From assembly GCF_027924965.1 (NCBI RefSeq), contig NZ_AP027056.1, positions 1,674,001 through 1,738,000 on the forward strand: 64,000 nucleotides of DNA, given 5' to 3'. The notes beneath the pieces are model-generated. The model did not search any database, was not told where the DNA came from, and was given only the letters and a program-made list of their open reading frames with translations. This DNA is from Limnohabitans sp. TEGF004 (lineage in GTDB: Bacteria; Pseudomonadota; Gammaproteobacteria; Burkholderiales; Burkholderiaceae_C). The position numbers were made by a program, and so were the translations under genes. Positions 8,880 to 17,389 of the stretch are shown piece after piece. The stretch's first letter is position 1. Every line of letters begins with the position of its first letter.

Positions 8880-9445
8880 GGTTTGCTTCCAGTTTGAACG
8901 GGGACCGACAAGCGTGACAACTCGCGCTGCAGCCCTGCCAGATCAGCCTCTGTGCGTTGCAACGCACTGCGCAGTTGCGCGACACGGTCTTGGTATTTTT
9001 GCGGCTGACGGAACTCATCGGCGCGACGTTCAGGCTCACCGTTGTTCCACTCGCGCAGCAACCCGGCATGTTGTTGCTGTACTTTTTGCAATTCAGCTTG
9101 CAGCACAGCTTGCGCCTGTGTGTCGCGTTGGCGTTGTTCGGCGCTGTCGACCTTCGCTGAGCCTGCACTGGTGCCGCCGCTGGCATTCACTTGGGGAGAT
9201 GCAACGGATGCGCCTTGCACACGCGTGCCTTCAATCACCGTCACACTGCCACCAGCCAAGGGCTTGCAGTTCGCCGCAGGGTCGGGTTGGTTGGTATAGG
9301 CGTTGCCGCAGCGGTAAATACGTTGCTGCTCAGACGAAGCACATGCTGGCCACGCGAACAAAAGTAGGGCCAAACAAAAGCCTGGTAACAAAAGATCACG
9401 CACAACGCGATCAAACAATAAAGAGTGGCGCAACAAAGATGTCAT
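8876..9445 (-). CDS. exported DUF4124-like protein with coiled coil
   Basis: A 189-residue protein from the ATG at 9445 (a GTG lies one codon upstream). A signal-like hydrophobic segment (about 19-34) ends near WPACAS, followed by IYRCGNAYTNQPDP, which resembles the DUF4124 beta-hairpin module. The C-terminal half (about 95-180) is rich in Gln, Arg, Glu and Leu in heptad-like spacing, a likely coiled coil. It lies between glnA and ntrB and overlaps ntrB by 4 bases. It recurs at this position in related Comamonadaceae; its role in nitrogen control, if any, is unknown. Confidence 0.75.
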   Translation of the reverse strand: MTSLLRHSLLFDRVVRDLLLPGFCLALLLFAWPACASSEQQRIYRCGNAYTNQPDPAANCKPLAGGSVTVIEGTRVQGASVASPQVNASGGTSAGSAKVDSAEQRQRDTQAQAVLQAELQKVQQQHAGLLREWNNGEPERRADEFRQPQKYQDRVAQLRSALQRTEADLAGLQRELSRLSVPVQTGSKP

Positions 9446-9468
9446 CACTTCATAACAGTTGAAACAAA

Positions 9469-9492
9469 AAAGGACGGCTTGCGCCGTCCTTT
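9469..9492 (-). terminator. rho-independent terminator behind glnA
   Basis: Ten-base perfect stem AAAGGACGGC / GCCGTCCTTT with a 4-base loop. Read on the minus strand it is followed by a T run (the A run at 9465-9471 on the plus strand). It sits 25 bases after the glnA stop, so glnA is mostly monocistronic and the ntrBC unit needs read-through or its own promoter. Confidence 0.88.
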
Positions 9493-9516
9493 GATTGCAC
9501 GTGTCGTTGCAACGAA

Positions 9517-10932
9517 TTACAGCGAGTAGTACATGTCGTATTCGACAGGAGACACTTCCACGCGGCTACGGGTGACTTCTTGCATCTTCAAGTCGATGTA
9601 AGCGTCGATCCATGAGTCGGTGAACACGCCGCCTTTGGTCAAGAAGGCACGGTCTGCATCGAGGGCTTCCAAAGCTTGGTCCAAGCTAGAGCACACGGTT
9701 GGGACCAATTTGTCTTCCTCGGGTGGGAGGTGGTACAAATCTTTGGTCGCTGCTTCGCCTGGGTGGATCTTGTTCTCGATACCGTCCAAACCAGCCATCA
9801 ACAAGGCTGCGAAGCCGAGGTAAGGGTTGCACAATGGATCTGGGAAACGCGCTTCTACGCGGCGACCCTTGTCGCTGGCCACGTTAGGAATACGGATCGA
9901 AGCAGAACGGTTCTTGGCAGAGTAAGCCAATTTCACTGGGGCTTCGAAGTGAGGCACCAAACGCTTGTAGCTGTTGGTACCTGGGTTGGTGATGGCGTTC
10001 AAAGCACGTGCGTGCTTGATGATGCCGCCGATGTAGTACAGCGCCAAGTCTGACAAACCAGCGTAGCCGTTGCCTGCGAACAAGTTCTTGCCGTCTTTCC
10101 AGATGGACTGGTGCACGTGCATGCCAGAACCGTTGTCGCCAGCGTAGGGCTTAGGCATGAACGTGGCGGTTTTGCCGTAAGCGTTGGCCACGTTGTGGAT
10201 CACGTACTTTTGCAGCAATGTCCAGTCAGCGCGCTCGACCAAAGTGGAGAACTTGGTGCCGATTTCGCATTGACCTGCGCCAGCCACTTCGTGGTGGTGC
10301 ACTTCAACAGGAATACCCACGGACTCGAGGATCAGCGACATTTCGCTGCGCATGTCGTGTGTGCTGTCAACCGGAGGCACTGGGAAGTAGCCACCCTTGA
10401 CACGGTTGCGGTGACCGCTGTTGCCGTTGTCCATCTTGGTGCCGCTGTTCCAAGGCGCTTCGGCTTCGTCAATGGCGTAGAAGGTATTGTTTGGCTCAGT
10501 GCTCCATCGCACATCGTCAAACAAGAAGAACTCTGGCTCTGGACCAAAGTAAGCGGTGTCGCCCACGCCAGATTGCTTGAGGAAGGACTCGGCGCGCTTG
10601 GCGATCGAACGTGGGTCACGCTCGTAGGCCTTACCGTCTGTGGGTTCGATCACATCACAGATCAACACAAGGGTCACTTCTTCAAAGAAGGGGTCGATGA
10701 TCGCGCTGCTTGGATCAGGCATCAACAACATGTCAGAGGCTTCGATGCCTTTCCAACCAGCAATAGAAGAACCGTCAAACGCTTGACCTTCTTCAAACTT
10801 GCTTTCGTCAAACTGCGACACGGGCGCAGTGATGTGCTGCCACTTGCCACGGGTATCGGTGAAACGGAAATCAACGAATTTGACTTCGTTCTCTTTCACC
10901 ATTTTGATTACGTCTGCGACGGTCTTGGCCAT
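9517..10932 (-). CDS. glnA: glutamine synthetase, type I
   Basis: A 471-residue GSI that makes glutamine from glutamate, ammonia and ATP as a dodecamer. The start at 10932 (MAKTVADV) is chosen because AGGAGA lies 6 bases upstream and the family begins here; the reading frame is open further upstream but without homology. Signatures include DGSSI, the ATP-binding region around [19 protein letters not shown], the NRSASIRIP element, and DLYHLPPEE, whose Tyr is the GlnE adenylylation site. Upstream lie a sigma-54 promoter and two NtrC sites; a terminator follows. Confidence 0.97.
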   Translation of the reverse strand: MAKTVADVIKMVKENEVKFVDFRFTDTRGKWQHITAPVSQFDESKFEEGQAFDGSSIAGWKGIEASDMLLMPDPSSAIIDPFFEEVTLVLICDVIEPTDGKAYERDPRSIAKRAESFLKQSGVGDTAYFGPEPEFFLFDDVRWSTEPNNTFYAIDEAEAPWNSGTKMDNGNSGHRNRVKGGYFPVPPVDSTHDMRSEMSLILESVGIPVEVHHHEVAGAGQCEIGTKFSTLVERADWTLLQKYVIHNVANAYGKTATFMPKPYAGDNGSGMHVHQSIWKDGKNLFAGNGYAGLSDLALYYIGGIIKHARALNAITNPGTNSYKRLVPHFEAPVKLAYSAKNRSASIRIPNVASDKGRRVEARFPDPLCNPYLGFAALLMAGLDGIENKIHPGEAATKDLYHLPPEEDKLVPTVCSSLDQALEALDADRAFLTKGGVFTDSWIDAYIDLKMQEVTRSRVEVSPVEYDMYYSL

Positions 10933-10983
10933 CAAGTTCTCCTGCTGGGTAGTTGGGTTAAAAAGTGTTTCGAGGTTTGAGAA

Positions 10984-10999
10984 TGCAGTTTCTGTGCCA
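10984..10999 (-). promoter_or_regulatory. sigma-54 (RpoN) promoter of glnA
   Basis: On the minus strand the sequence TGGCACAGAAACTGCA has the -24 GG and -12 GC exactly 12 bases apart, the invariant spacing of RpoN promoters (consensus TGGCAC-N5-TTGCA, one mismatch). Transcription would start near 10973, giving a leader of about 40 bases before the glnA ATG. Confidence 0.82.
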
Positions 11000-11115
11000 G
11001 CGTTTGCCAGCAGCAAGCTTCATCAGCTCTACCGTCAAGTCGCGTATTTTGCACCGAGATTGGCGCAAATTAACTCAAGATGCCCATTACGCGCATCAAA
11101 CACAGAAAAACAAAA

Positions 11116-11132
11116 TGCTTTATTTTGGTGCA
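11116..11132 (-). promoter_or_regulatory. NtrC binding site, proximal
   Basis: TGCTTTATTTTGGTGCA (plus strand) matches the 17-base NtrC enhancer pattern TGCAC(C/T)A-N3-TGGTGCA with an intact right half and a weaker left half. Its centre (11124) is about 150 bases upstream of the predicted glnA transcription start. Confidence 0.72.
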
Positions 11133-11136
11133 ATCT

Positions 11137-11153
11137 TGCACCAAAATGGTTCA
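11137..11153 (-). promoter_or_regulatory. NtrC binding site, distal
   Basis: TGCACCAAAATGGTTCA (plus strand) matches the 17-base NtrC site with a single mismatch in the right half. Its centre (11145) is 21 bases from that of the neighbouring site, two helical turns, so two dimers would bind the same DNA face. It lies directly before the stop of the preceding CinA-like gene. Confidence 0.78.
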
Positions 11154-11156
11154 TTG

Positions 11157-12005
11157 TTATTTTCGCACCAATTCAGGGCCTAACTTCAAGCCAAACGGTT
11201 GAAGCCCCGTCAGCATCGCCGAATAAGCCTGAGTCACGATTTCAGGTGCGCCCTTGACGCCCAACTCGATGTGACGCCCGTGCACTGGGTGATCCACGCT
11301 TGGCAAGCTGAACACTTTGACACCTTCGAAATCACGCTCCAAGGCTTCCATCAAGGGCGTCAGCGTAGCCTCCATCGAGCCGTAGACGACAACAGACTGC
11401 TCAATCCAAGCCTCATGCTGAAACAGATGCGGGTAATGTGTGTCGAGCACCCATGCCATCATGGGCCACGCCATCACGGGAAAGCCCGGCACAAAGTGCA
11501 CCACGCCGCCACCTGCACCGTGGCAAGTGAAGCCTGGAATCTTGTTGTACGGATTGGGGATGATGCTGGCTCCCACGGGGAACACACCCATGTTGAGGCG
11601 GTGGATGTTGTCGTGGCGGTCGGGTTCGTAGGGCACGCCCTGCTCTTTCGCCGTGTCTTGCATGCGTTCACGAATCAAGGCTTCGGCTTGCGGGTGCAGC
11701 ACGATGTCTAGGCCCAATGCCTTGCCTGCACACTGACGGGTGTGGTCGTCAGGCGTGGCACCAATGCCGCCGCACGAAAACACAATGCTGTGGCTCTCAA
11801 AAGCACGGGCCAGTGTGCGGGTGATGCGCTCGGGCGAATCGCCCACGTAGTCCGCCCAATCCAGCGACAAACCACGCGCACTCAAAAGCTCAATGAGTTT
11901 GGGCATGTGCTTGTCGGCACGCTTGCCCGAGAGAATTTCATCGCCGACGATGATGAGGCCAAACTCTGGCCTGGCTTTAGATGCTGGAGGTGGGATTTGA
12001 GTCAT
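11157..12005 (-). CDS. molybdopterin-binding CinA/MoaB-like protein
   Basis: A 282-residue protein from the ATG at 12005. The first 170 residues form a MoCF-biosynthesis (MoaB/Mog-like) domain: FGLIIVGDEILSGKR, then SCGGIGATPDDHTR, equivalent to the GGxGxTxDD motif that binds molybdopterin. This is the N-terminal module of CinA (competence/damage-inducible A) without the C-terminal deamidase domain. A cofactor or nucleotide-pyrophosphatase role is possible; the function of stand-alone forms is unsettled. Its first 29 bases lie inside the 3' end of the preceding EI24 gene, so translation is likely coupled. Confidence 0.8.
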   Translation of the reverse strand: MTQIPPPASKARPEFGLIIVGDEILSGKRADKHMPKLIELLSARGLSLDWADYVGDSPERITRTLARAFESHSIVFSCGGIGATPDDHTRQCAGKALGLDIVLHPQAEALIRERMQDTAKEQGVPYEPDRHDNIHRLNMGVFPVGASIIPNPYNKIPGFTCHGAGGGVVHFVPGFPVMAWPMMAWVLDTHYPHLFQHEAWIEQSVVVYGSMEATLTPLMEALERDFEGVKVFSLPSVDHPVHGRHIELGVKGAPEIVTQAYSAMLTGLQPFGLKLGPELVRK

Positions 12006-12852
12006 CACCCAATGCTACCGTGGGCAGCGGCACCGAGGCGCCCATCACCACAGTGCCCGACTCGGCACGCAGGGCTTCCAGCGCCGCCAAGCTGTAATGC
12101 GTGAACCAGAGCGAGGTGAAAGCAAACACCAAGGCGTAAATCCAAATGGCCAGTGGAATGAGCACCAAAAACGCAGCGGCAAACACAGCACCCGATGCCC
12201 ACACCAGGCTTGGCAGCGCACCCATGTAGCCTGTCAGCAGACCAATCGTCAACAAGCCGATGCGGTGCTGGCGGCCAATGGCCAAGCGCTCTTCGCGACT
12301 GGCATGGTTGACCAAGGCATCAAACACCATCACGCGGTAGCTGAGCCACCCCCAAATCAGCGGAGGCACGATGAACATCAAAGGTGGTACCGCCCACAAC
12401 GGTAGCGAAATGAACATGGCCACCATGGCGATCAGCGTAGAACCCACGGTCCAAGCCAAACTGGTCAGCGTGGTGCCGCCATGCTTGAGTGCCAAATGTG
12501 CAAAGCGGCGTTGCACCACGAGGTCGACCAAAGCAGGGGTCATCATCAAAGACACGGCCAATAACGAGATGACCACCAACACGGGCGTGATGGCAAAAAT
12601 CACGACCAGCGGTATGACCACCGATTGCAACTCGCCTGCGCCCTGCTCTTGCAACCAATCGAGCATGCCTTGCAGCACCTGCCACGAGGCCAACATCTCG
12701 CGCACCCAGTCTTGGGTGGGCGACCAATAGAAATACCCCCAACTTACCGACAACACCAGCAACATGGCCAGTGGCAGCAGTGACAGGAGCATCACGCGCG
12801 GCATCAAGCAATACGCCAGTGCACGCCAAAAAGAATCCAAAAACAAACGCAT
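11977..12852 (-). CDS. EI24-domain integral membrane protein
   Basis: A 291-residue protein with about six hydrophobic segments (roughly 15-42, 75-105, 130-165, 195-240). The overall pattern and the N-terminal SFWRALAYCLMPRVM fit the EI24 / CysZ-like family. CysZ takes up sulfate, but the substrate of this branch is unknown. The gene ends in a Pro/Asp/Ser tail and overlaps the following molybdopterin-binding gene by 29 bases. It starts 22 bases after the stop of the sterol desaturase gene on the same strand. Confidence 0.75.
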   Translation of the reverse strand: MRLFLDSFWRALAYCLMPRVMLLSLLPLAMLLVLSVSWGYFYWSPTQDWVREMLASWQVLQGMLDWLQEQGAGELQSVVIPLVVIFAITPVLVVISLLAVSLMMTPALVDLVVQRRFAHLALKHGGTTLTSLAWTVGSTLIAMVAMFISLPLWAVPPLMFIVPPLIWGWLSYRVMVFDALVNHASREERLAIGRQHRIGLLTIGLLTGYMGALPSLVWASGAVFAAAFLVLIPLAIWIYALVFAFTSLWFTHYSLAALEALRAESGTVVMGASVPLPTVALGDDSNPTSSI

Positions 12853-12874
12853 GCCAAAAGCATACCGCAGCTAT

Positions 12875-13855
12875 TTAACGTGCGGAAGAAAATCCCAAGG
12901 CTTGCATGAGGCGTTTGATACCCAATCGCTGCTGCGACCAGAAACCTTCGCCGTAATCCACCCCCTGCTCCACTTGATCGCGGATGCCGGTGGGCTCAAA
13001 ACGCACATCGAAGTTAGCGGTTCCAAACAAGACATCCCACCATGGCAGCAAGACACCAAAATTGTGTCCACCTAGAACCGTCTTGACACCTTGAGAGGAC
13101 TCATGCCCCAGCCCAACCGCGTGGTGCAAGCGATGAAAGCGCGGGCTGACCCACAAGCGCTCGCCCAACGCGCCAAAGCTCACGCGCAAATTGGCGTGTT
13201 GGAAATTTTCAAACAACTGGGTGATGGCCACCACCGCCACAAACTGCGTGGGCGCAATGCCTATGAGTTGCGCGATGCACACCCAAATGACAGCGCCCAT
13301 CAAGTCATCCAGCAAGTGGTTGCGGTTGTCGGTCCACTGCGTCATCTGACGCTGCGAGTGGTGCAAGGCATGTAAAGCCCACCACCAGTTCCACTGGTGC
13401 TGCGCGCGGTGCAGCCAGTAATTGACGAAGTCAAACACCACGAGGTACAGCACAAAGCTGGTCAGCGGGCCATCGGTCACACCTGGCCAGAGGTCTTCCA
13501 AATGGAACGTCCCCACGCCCTGTACACGCAGCTCGCCCAGCAAGGTGTCCAACACGGGCTCGACCAACAAAAACAGCACCACGCGAAACAAACCCAAACG
13601 GTGAATCAGGGTGTAAATCACATCGGTATAAATGGCAGCTTTATGGGTCACCGCTTCAACCGGACGCCAACGCTGCAGAGGCCCAATCACACCCACCATG
13701 AGGGCGATTTGAATCAAGCCCACCAACAACCACCCCGTGCCATCAAACACATCTTCCAAACGATTGCCCAACCCCACCGCAAACGCGATGGGCTGCATCA
13801 CGCTTTCATACAAGGCGGCTTGCGCGTTGGCAAATAAGTCGATCAGCGTATCCAT
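12875..13855 (-). CDS. sterol desaturase / fatty acid hydroxylase family membrane protein
   Basis: From the ATG at 13855 the protein has 326 residues with several membrane helices (about 20-40, 65-80, 90-120, 135-155). The three histidine clusters that bind the di-iron centre are visible: HRAQH, HALHHS and HRLHH with a nearby HE. The family adds hydroxyl groups or double bonds to lipids; the lipid substrate is not known. Its start overlaps the end of the deacetylase gene by 13 bases, so the envelope-type genes here form an operon. Confidence 0.88.
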   Translation of the reverse strand: MDTLIDLFANAQAALYESVMQPIAFAVGLGNRLEDVFDGTGWLLVGLIQIALMVGVIGPLQRWRPVEAVTHKAAIYTDVIYTLIHRLGLFRVVLFLLVEPVLDTLLGELRVQGVGTFHLEDLWPGVTDGPLTSFVLYLVVFDFVNYWLHRAQHQWNWWWALHALHHSQRQMTQWTDNRNHLLDDLMGAVIWVCIAQLIGIAPTQFVAVVAITQLFENFQHANLRVSFGALGERLWVSPRFHRLHHAVGLGHESSQGVKTVLGGHNFGVLLPWWDVLFGTANFDVRFEPTGIRDQVEQGVDYGEGFWSQQRLGIKRLMQALGFSSAR

Positions 13856-14622
13856 GGTTTGAATTGTGGATGCTCTTTGAGTGTGGCAAAGCAAAACCCT
13901 TTGGCTTTGAGGCCTTCAATCAACGGCTCCAGCACCGCCGGTGCCCATGGGTCTTGGCGTGACCAAATGCCCAAATGCGCCATCAAGATATCGCCCGAGC
14001 GGATGTTGCTTAATGCGCGTTGCAGCAGCATGGCGTTGGGAAATTTATCGCTGGGCAGCTCGTCGCCCAAGAAGCCTGCATCCGCCCACCCCACATGGGC
14101 AAAGCCACACTGCTTAGCAGCGATCAACAACGAGGGAGAGGTTTTCCCGCCCGGTGCACGAAACAAAGGCAAGGGTTTGACACCTGTGATTTGCTCCAAA
14201 CGCGTGTTGGCCAGTTGCAATTGGTCACAGTAACGCTGGCTGGTCCACACCTCGGTTTGACCTTTGCTGGGCCCTGCTGTGGGGCGCATTTGCCAGCTGC
14301 CGCGTGGCAGGTCCGAGCGCCAGTACACATGGTCAAAGGTGTGCGAAGCGAAGGCATGACCCTCTGCGCCACGTGCCTTCCACCAAGGTGCCCAATGCTC
14401 GCCCAGCGAACCATCGCCTTCTTTGGTGGCTTCATTGGCTGCGAAGAAAGTGACTTTGACGTTGTGACGGTTCAACACCTCCGCAATCAACGGCGCCACA
14501 CCCATGTGGCCTGTGTCAAACGTGAGGTATAGCGGCTTGTGACAAGGCGCAGCCGCGTGCGCCACATGTGCAGCGATGCTCAGTGAGGCTAAGACAACCC
14601 AACGCAAGCAACGCATCAACAT
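13843..14622 (-). CDS. exported polysaccharide deacetylase-family protein (NodB-like)
   Basis: A 259-residue protein from the ATG at 14622, with a signal peptide (LRWVVLASLSIAAHVAHA). NodB-domain motifs: TFDTGH (the usual TFDDG, second Asp replaced by Thr), HAFASHTFDH with the H-x3-H metal pair, RAPGG, and a late DILMAHLG. It likely removes acetyl or similar groups from a cell-surface glycan; the changed motif 1 may alter metal binding. The start is chosen because the stop of the preceding gene and this ATG share a base (TGATG), a coupled junction; an earlier ATG at 14652 lies inside that gene. Confidence 0.83.
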   Translation of the reverse strand: MLMRCLRWVVLASLSIAAHVAHAAAPCHKPLYLTFDTGHMGVAPLIAEVLNRHNVKVTFFAANEATKEGDGSLGEHWAPWWKARGAEGHAFASHTFDHVYWRSDLPRGSWQMRPTAGPSKGQTEVWTSQRYCDQLQLANTRLEQITGVKPLPLFRAPGGKTSPSLLIAAKQCGFAHVGWADAGFLGDELPSDKFPNAMLLQRALSNIRSGDILMAHLGIWSRQDPWAPAVLEPLIEGLKAKGFCFATLKEHPQFKPWIR

Positions 14623-15605
14623 CAATACCGTTTGGCGTGGTCCAAAGTCCAAATGCCGTGAGGCGATTTGCCGACTTTGACTTGGCGCACGAGCTGGCCT
14701 GTGGCCGTATCAATCACGCTCATTTTTTTGATCCAGCGCGAGGACACGAACAACAACTTACCGTCTGCCGTGACCTCCATGCAATCAGGTCCGCCAGGTG
14801 CAGCGAACTGCATGACCGACTCTAAGCTGAGGTAATCGATTTTGTTGATGGTGTTGGCCACACGGTTGCCCACAAACACATGGCGACCATCACCCGCCGC
14901 ACGGAAGGCATGTGCGCCTGCACCGGTGGGAATGGTTTTGAACAATTTAGGCTGAGCACCCGACACGTCAAACACCTGCACATGGTTGTCGCCTGTGAGT
15001 CCCACCAACAGGTATTTGTCGTTGGGTGTGCCAAACACGTCGGCAGGCATTTCACCTGTTTTCATGCGCCACTTCAACGTTTGCGTGGCCAAATCGACAG
15101 CCACCAACTCATTGCTGTCTTGCATGGTGGCGTAGGCCGTGGTGCTTTTGGTGTCAATCCAAATGTGGCTGGGTGTTTTGCTGGATGGAATGCGCTTGGC
15201 CAGCGTCAACTCTTTGCCGTCCCAACGGTAAATGTCGATGTGGTTCAGGCGGTTGGCCACCGTGACAAACCATTTCATGTCGGGTGAAAAACGCAGCTGG
15301 TAAGGGTCCAAGGTGCCACGCACCACGCGTTGCACTTCGGCGGTGCGTGGATCGATGAAGGTCAGTGAATCGCCACCCGCGTTGGCCACAATGACCGAGG
15401 TTTCATCGGGCGTGAGGTAGATGTGATGCGGCTCTTTGCCCGTGGCGATGCGACGGGTTTCTTTCCATGTGGCGGGGTCAATCACGCTCACATTCGCGTC
15501 TTGCGAATTCAGCACAAAAATTGGGTTACCGGCTTGCGCTGCAGGGGTTGCCGCCAACAGCAGCGCGCTGGCAAAAGCCAGCGTTAAACGTTGAATCAAA
15601 AACAC
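14622..15605 (-). CDS. exported YVTN-family beta-propeller protein
   Basis: Repeats of about 40 residues with the YVTN pattern (GNPIFVLNSQDANVSVIDPAT, TSVIVANAGGDSLTFIDPRT, ADGKLLFVSSRWIKKMSVIDTAT) form a seven-bladed propeller. A hydrophobic signal peptide ends at PAAQA. The start is uncertain: a GTG at 15605 follows an AAGG ribosome site and gives about 327 residues, while an ATG at 15680 would add 25 residues that look non-coding. Such proteins act in the periplasm as scaffolds or binders. It is translationally coupled to the deacetylase downstream. Confidence 0.82.
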   Translation of the reverse strand: MFLIQRLTLAFASALLLAATPAAQAGNPIFVLNSQDANVSVIDPATWKETRRIATGKEPHHIYLTPDETSVIVANAGGDSLTFIDPRTAEVQRVVRGTLDPYQLRFSPDMKWFVTVANRLNHIDIYRWDGKELTLAKRIPSSKTPSHIWIDTKSTTAYATMQDSNELVAVDLATQTLKWRMKTGEMPADVFGTPNDKYLLVGLTGDNHVQVFDVSGAQPKLFKTIPTGAGAHAFRAAGDGRHVFVGNRVANTINKIDYLSLESVMQFAAPGGPDCMEVTADGKLLFVSSRWIKKMSVIDTATGQLVRQVKVGKSPHGIWTLDHAKRY

Positions 15606-15695
15606 AAAAAACACCTTGAAAAATCTACTCTCAGTGTAACGAGCCAAGCTACGCAAACCTGCGCAAAGGGCACAAGCCACAAACGCGGAATGAAA

Positions 15696-16439
15696 TTAAG
15701 CGTTTGTAGCTAGCAGCTTCAACTCGTCAGGGCTGATCCAACGCCACTGACCCGGCGCCAAATCAGCAGGCAATGGCATGGCACCAATTTGCGAACGGTG
15801 CAGCCCCACCACTTTGTTGCCCACCGCGGCCAACATGCGTTTGACTTGGTGGTACTTGCCTTCGGTCAAGGTCAGGCGCAGATGGTGCTCGGCCACCGCC
15901 ACACACGCTGCGGCTTTGACGGGCTTGGGCGAGTCGTCCAACACCACACCATCGAGCAAGCGTTGCACTTGTTGGTCGTCCAGCGGGTCGTCCGTGGTCA
16001 CCTCATACACCTTGGGCACATGGTGGCGCGGTGAGCTCATGCGGTGAATCAGCGGGCCGTCGTCGGTCAGCACCAACATGCCCGTGGTGTCTTGGTCCAA
16101 GCGCCCCACCGCTTGCACGCCTTGCACCGCGCTTTTTTGCGGACGGTAGCGCAAGGGTGGTGGCAGCAAGGTGTACATGCTGGGCCACGCCGAAGGCTTG
16201 TGCGAACACTCGTAGCCTGCGGGTTTGTGCAGGAGCACATAAGCTTTGGCGTGATACGGCCACACCACGCCTTGCACCGAGTACTGCAGACCTTCATGCA
16301 CGTCGATGTCTTCCAGCGCATCGTCACAGGTGACCAAGCCCTCGCCCACATCGACCTGCACATAGCCTTGTTGAATGAGACCCGCGCAAATACGGCGCGT
16401 GCCAAAACCTTGGGAATACAAAATATCTTGCAATTGCAT
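15696..16439 (-). CDS. rsuA: 16S rRNA pseudouridine synthase RsuA
   Basis: A 247-residue RsuA-family enzyme. An S4 RNA-binding domain (about 1-55) is followed by the synthase domain with HKPAGYECSH and the catalytic Asp115 in GRLDQDTTG, then GKYHQVKRM and LHRSQIG. RsuA isomerises U516 of 16S rRNA. Length and motif order match RsuA rather than RluB/E/F, though paralogues are hard to separate by eye. Confidence 0.87.
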   Translation of the reverse strand: MQLQDILYSQGFGTRRICAGLIQQGYVQVDVGEGLVTCDDALEDIDVHEGLQYSVQGVVWPYHAKAYVLLHKPAGYECSHKPSAWPSMYTLLPPPLRYRPQKSAVQGVQAVGRLDQDTTGMLVLTDDGPLIHRMSSPRHHVPKVYEVTTDDPLDDQQVQRLLDGVVLDDSPKPVKAAACVAVAEHHLRLTLTEGKYHQVKRMLAAVGNKVVGLHRSQIGAMPLPADLAPGQWRWISPDELKLLATNA

Positions 16440-16511
16440 ACGTGCAATCGTAAACGCTGAGCACTAGCCCATCGGCGCATGGGCACAATCATTGGATTCA
16501 CAAGGCACGCC

Positions 16512-17378
16512 ATGACACCCTCTTCGCACTACCTCCACTGCCACGGCTTTGACTTGCATGTCACCACATGGGGCGATGCATCGCAACCCGCCGTCATTGC
16601 ATGGCACGGCTTGGCCCGCACGGGCCGTGACTTCGATTGGTTGGCCGAGCAGCTGTGCAACGACTATTACGTCATCTGCCCCGACACAATTGGCCGAGGC
16701 TTGAGCCAATGGGCGCGCGACCCAAAAGAAGACTACAGCTTTGTCACCTACACCCACATCGCATGGGACATGTTGCAAGCCTTGAACATCCCTCAAGCCC
16801 ACTGGATTGGCACCTCCATGGGGGGCGCACTTGGCTTGGTGTGCGCGGCGGGTTTGGTACAGCCTGGCTTCAAAGCGCGCATTCGCAGTCTTTTGCTCAA
16901 CGACATCGCACCTGAAATTTCGGTGGCCGCTGTCGATCGCATCAAAGCCTATGCAGGCCAGCCTCCTGCGTTTGACACCGTGCCTGAGTTAGAAGCGTTC
17001 TTTCGCGCTGCCTATGCGCCCTTTGGCGCACTCACCGATGCGCAATGGCGGCACTTGAGCGAAAGCTCCACCCGCCGTTTGCCGGATGGCAGCGTGACAC
17101 CGCACTACGACCCCCACATCACCCAACAGTTTTTCCGCGAAGTACCCGAGTACCCCATGTGGACCGAGTACGACACACTCGATATGCCCGTGATGGTGAT
17201 GCGCGGTGCAAATTCAGATCTGATTTCCCCCGACACCATCCAAACCATGCGCACGCGCGGCCCAGGGGCAAAAGGTTTGCTACGCACGGAAGAGATTGCC
17301 GGTTGCGGCCATGCGCCTGCATTGAATGTGCCTGCGCAATGGCAATTGGTGAGAGATTTCTTGAAAGCGAGCCGCTAA
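16512..17378 (+). CDS. alpha/beta hydrolase
   Basis: A 288-residue alpha/beta-fold hydrolase from the ATG at 16512 (an ATG at 16479 is possible but adds no homology). The oxyanion WHGLARTGRD (31-40), the nucleophile Ser102 in GTSMGG, a late acidic residue in VMRGANSDLIS and the catalytic His in CGHAPAL are all in place. The substrate is unknown; the sequence is close to esterases and ring-product hydrolases. It stands alone, diverging from rsuA and convergent with a GST gene. Confidence 0.85.
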   Translation: MTPSSHYLHCHGFDLHVTTWGDASQPAVIAWHGLARTGRDFDWLAEQLCNDYYVICPDTIGRGLSQWARDPKEDYSFVTYTHIAWDMLQALNIPQAHWIGTSMGGALGLVCAAGLVQPGFKARIRSLLLNDIAPEISVAAVDRIKAYAGQPPAFDTVPELEAFFRAAYAPFGALTDAQWRHLSESSTRRLPDGSVTPHYDPHITQQFFREVPEYPMWTEYDTLDMPVMVMRGANSDLISPDTIQTMRTRGPGAKGLLRTEEIAGCGHAPALNVPAQWQLVRDFLKASR

Positions 17379-17389
17379 GTCGGTCAAGG

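Noticed and set aside
10933..11016. N-terminal extension of glutamine synthetase by 28 codons
   Set aside because: The sigma-54 promoter and the AGGAGA site place the start at 10932, and the predicted mRNA would begin inside the extension.
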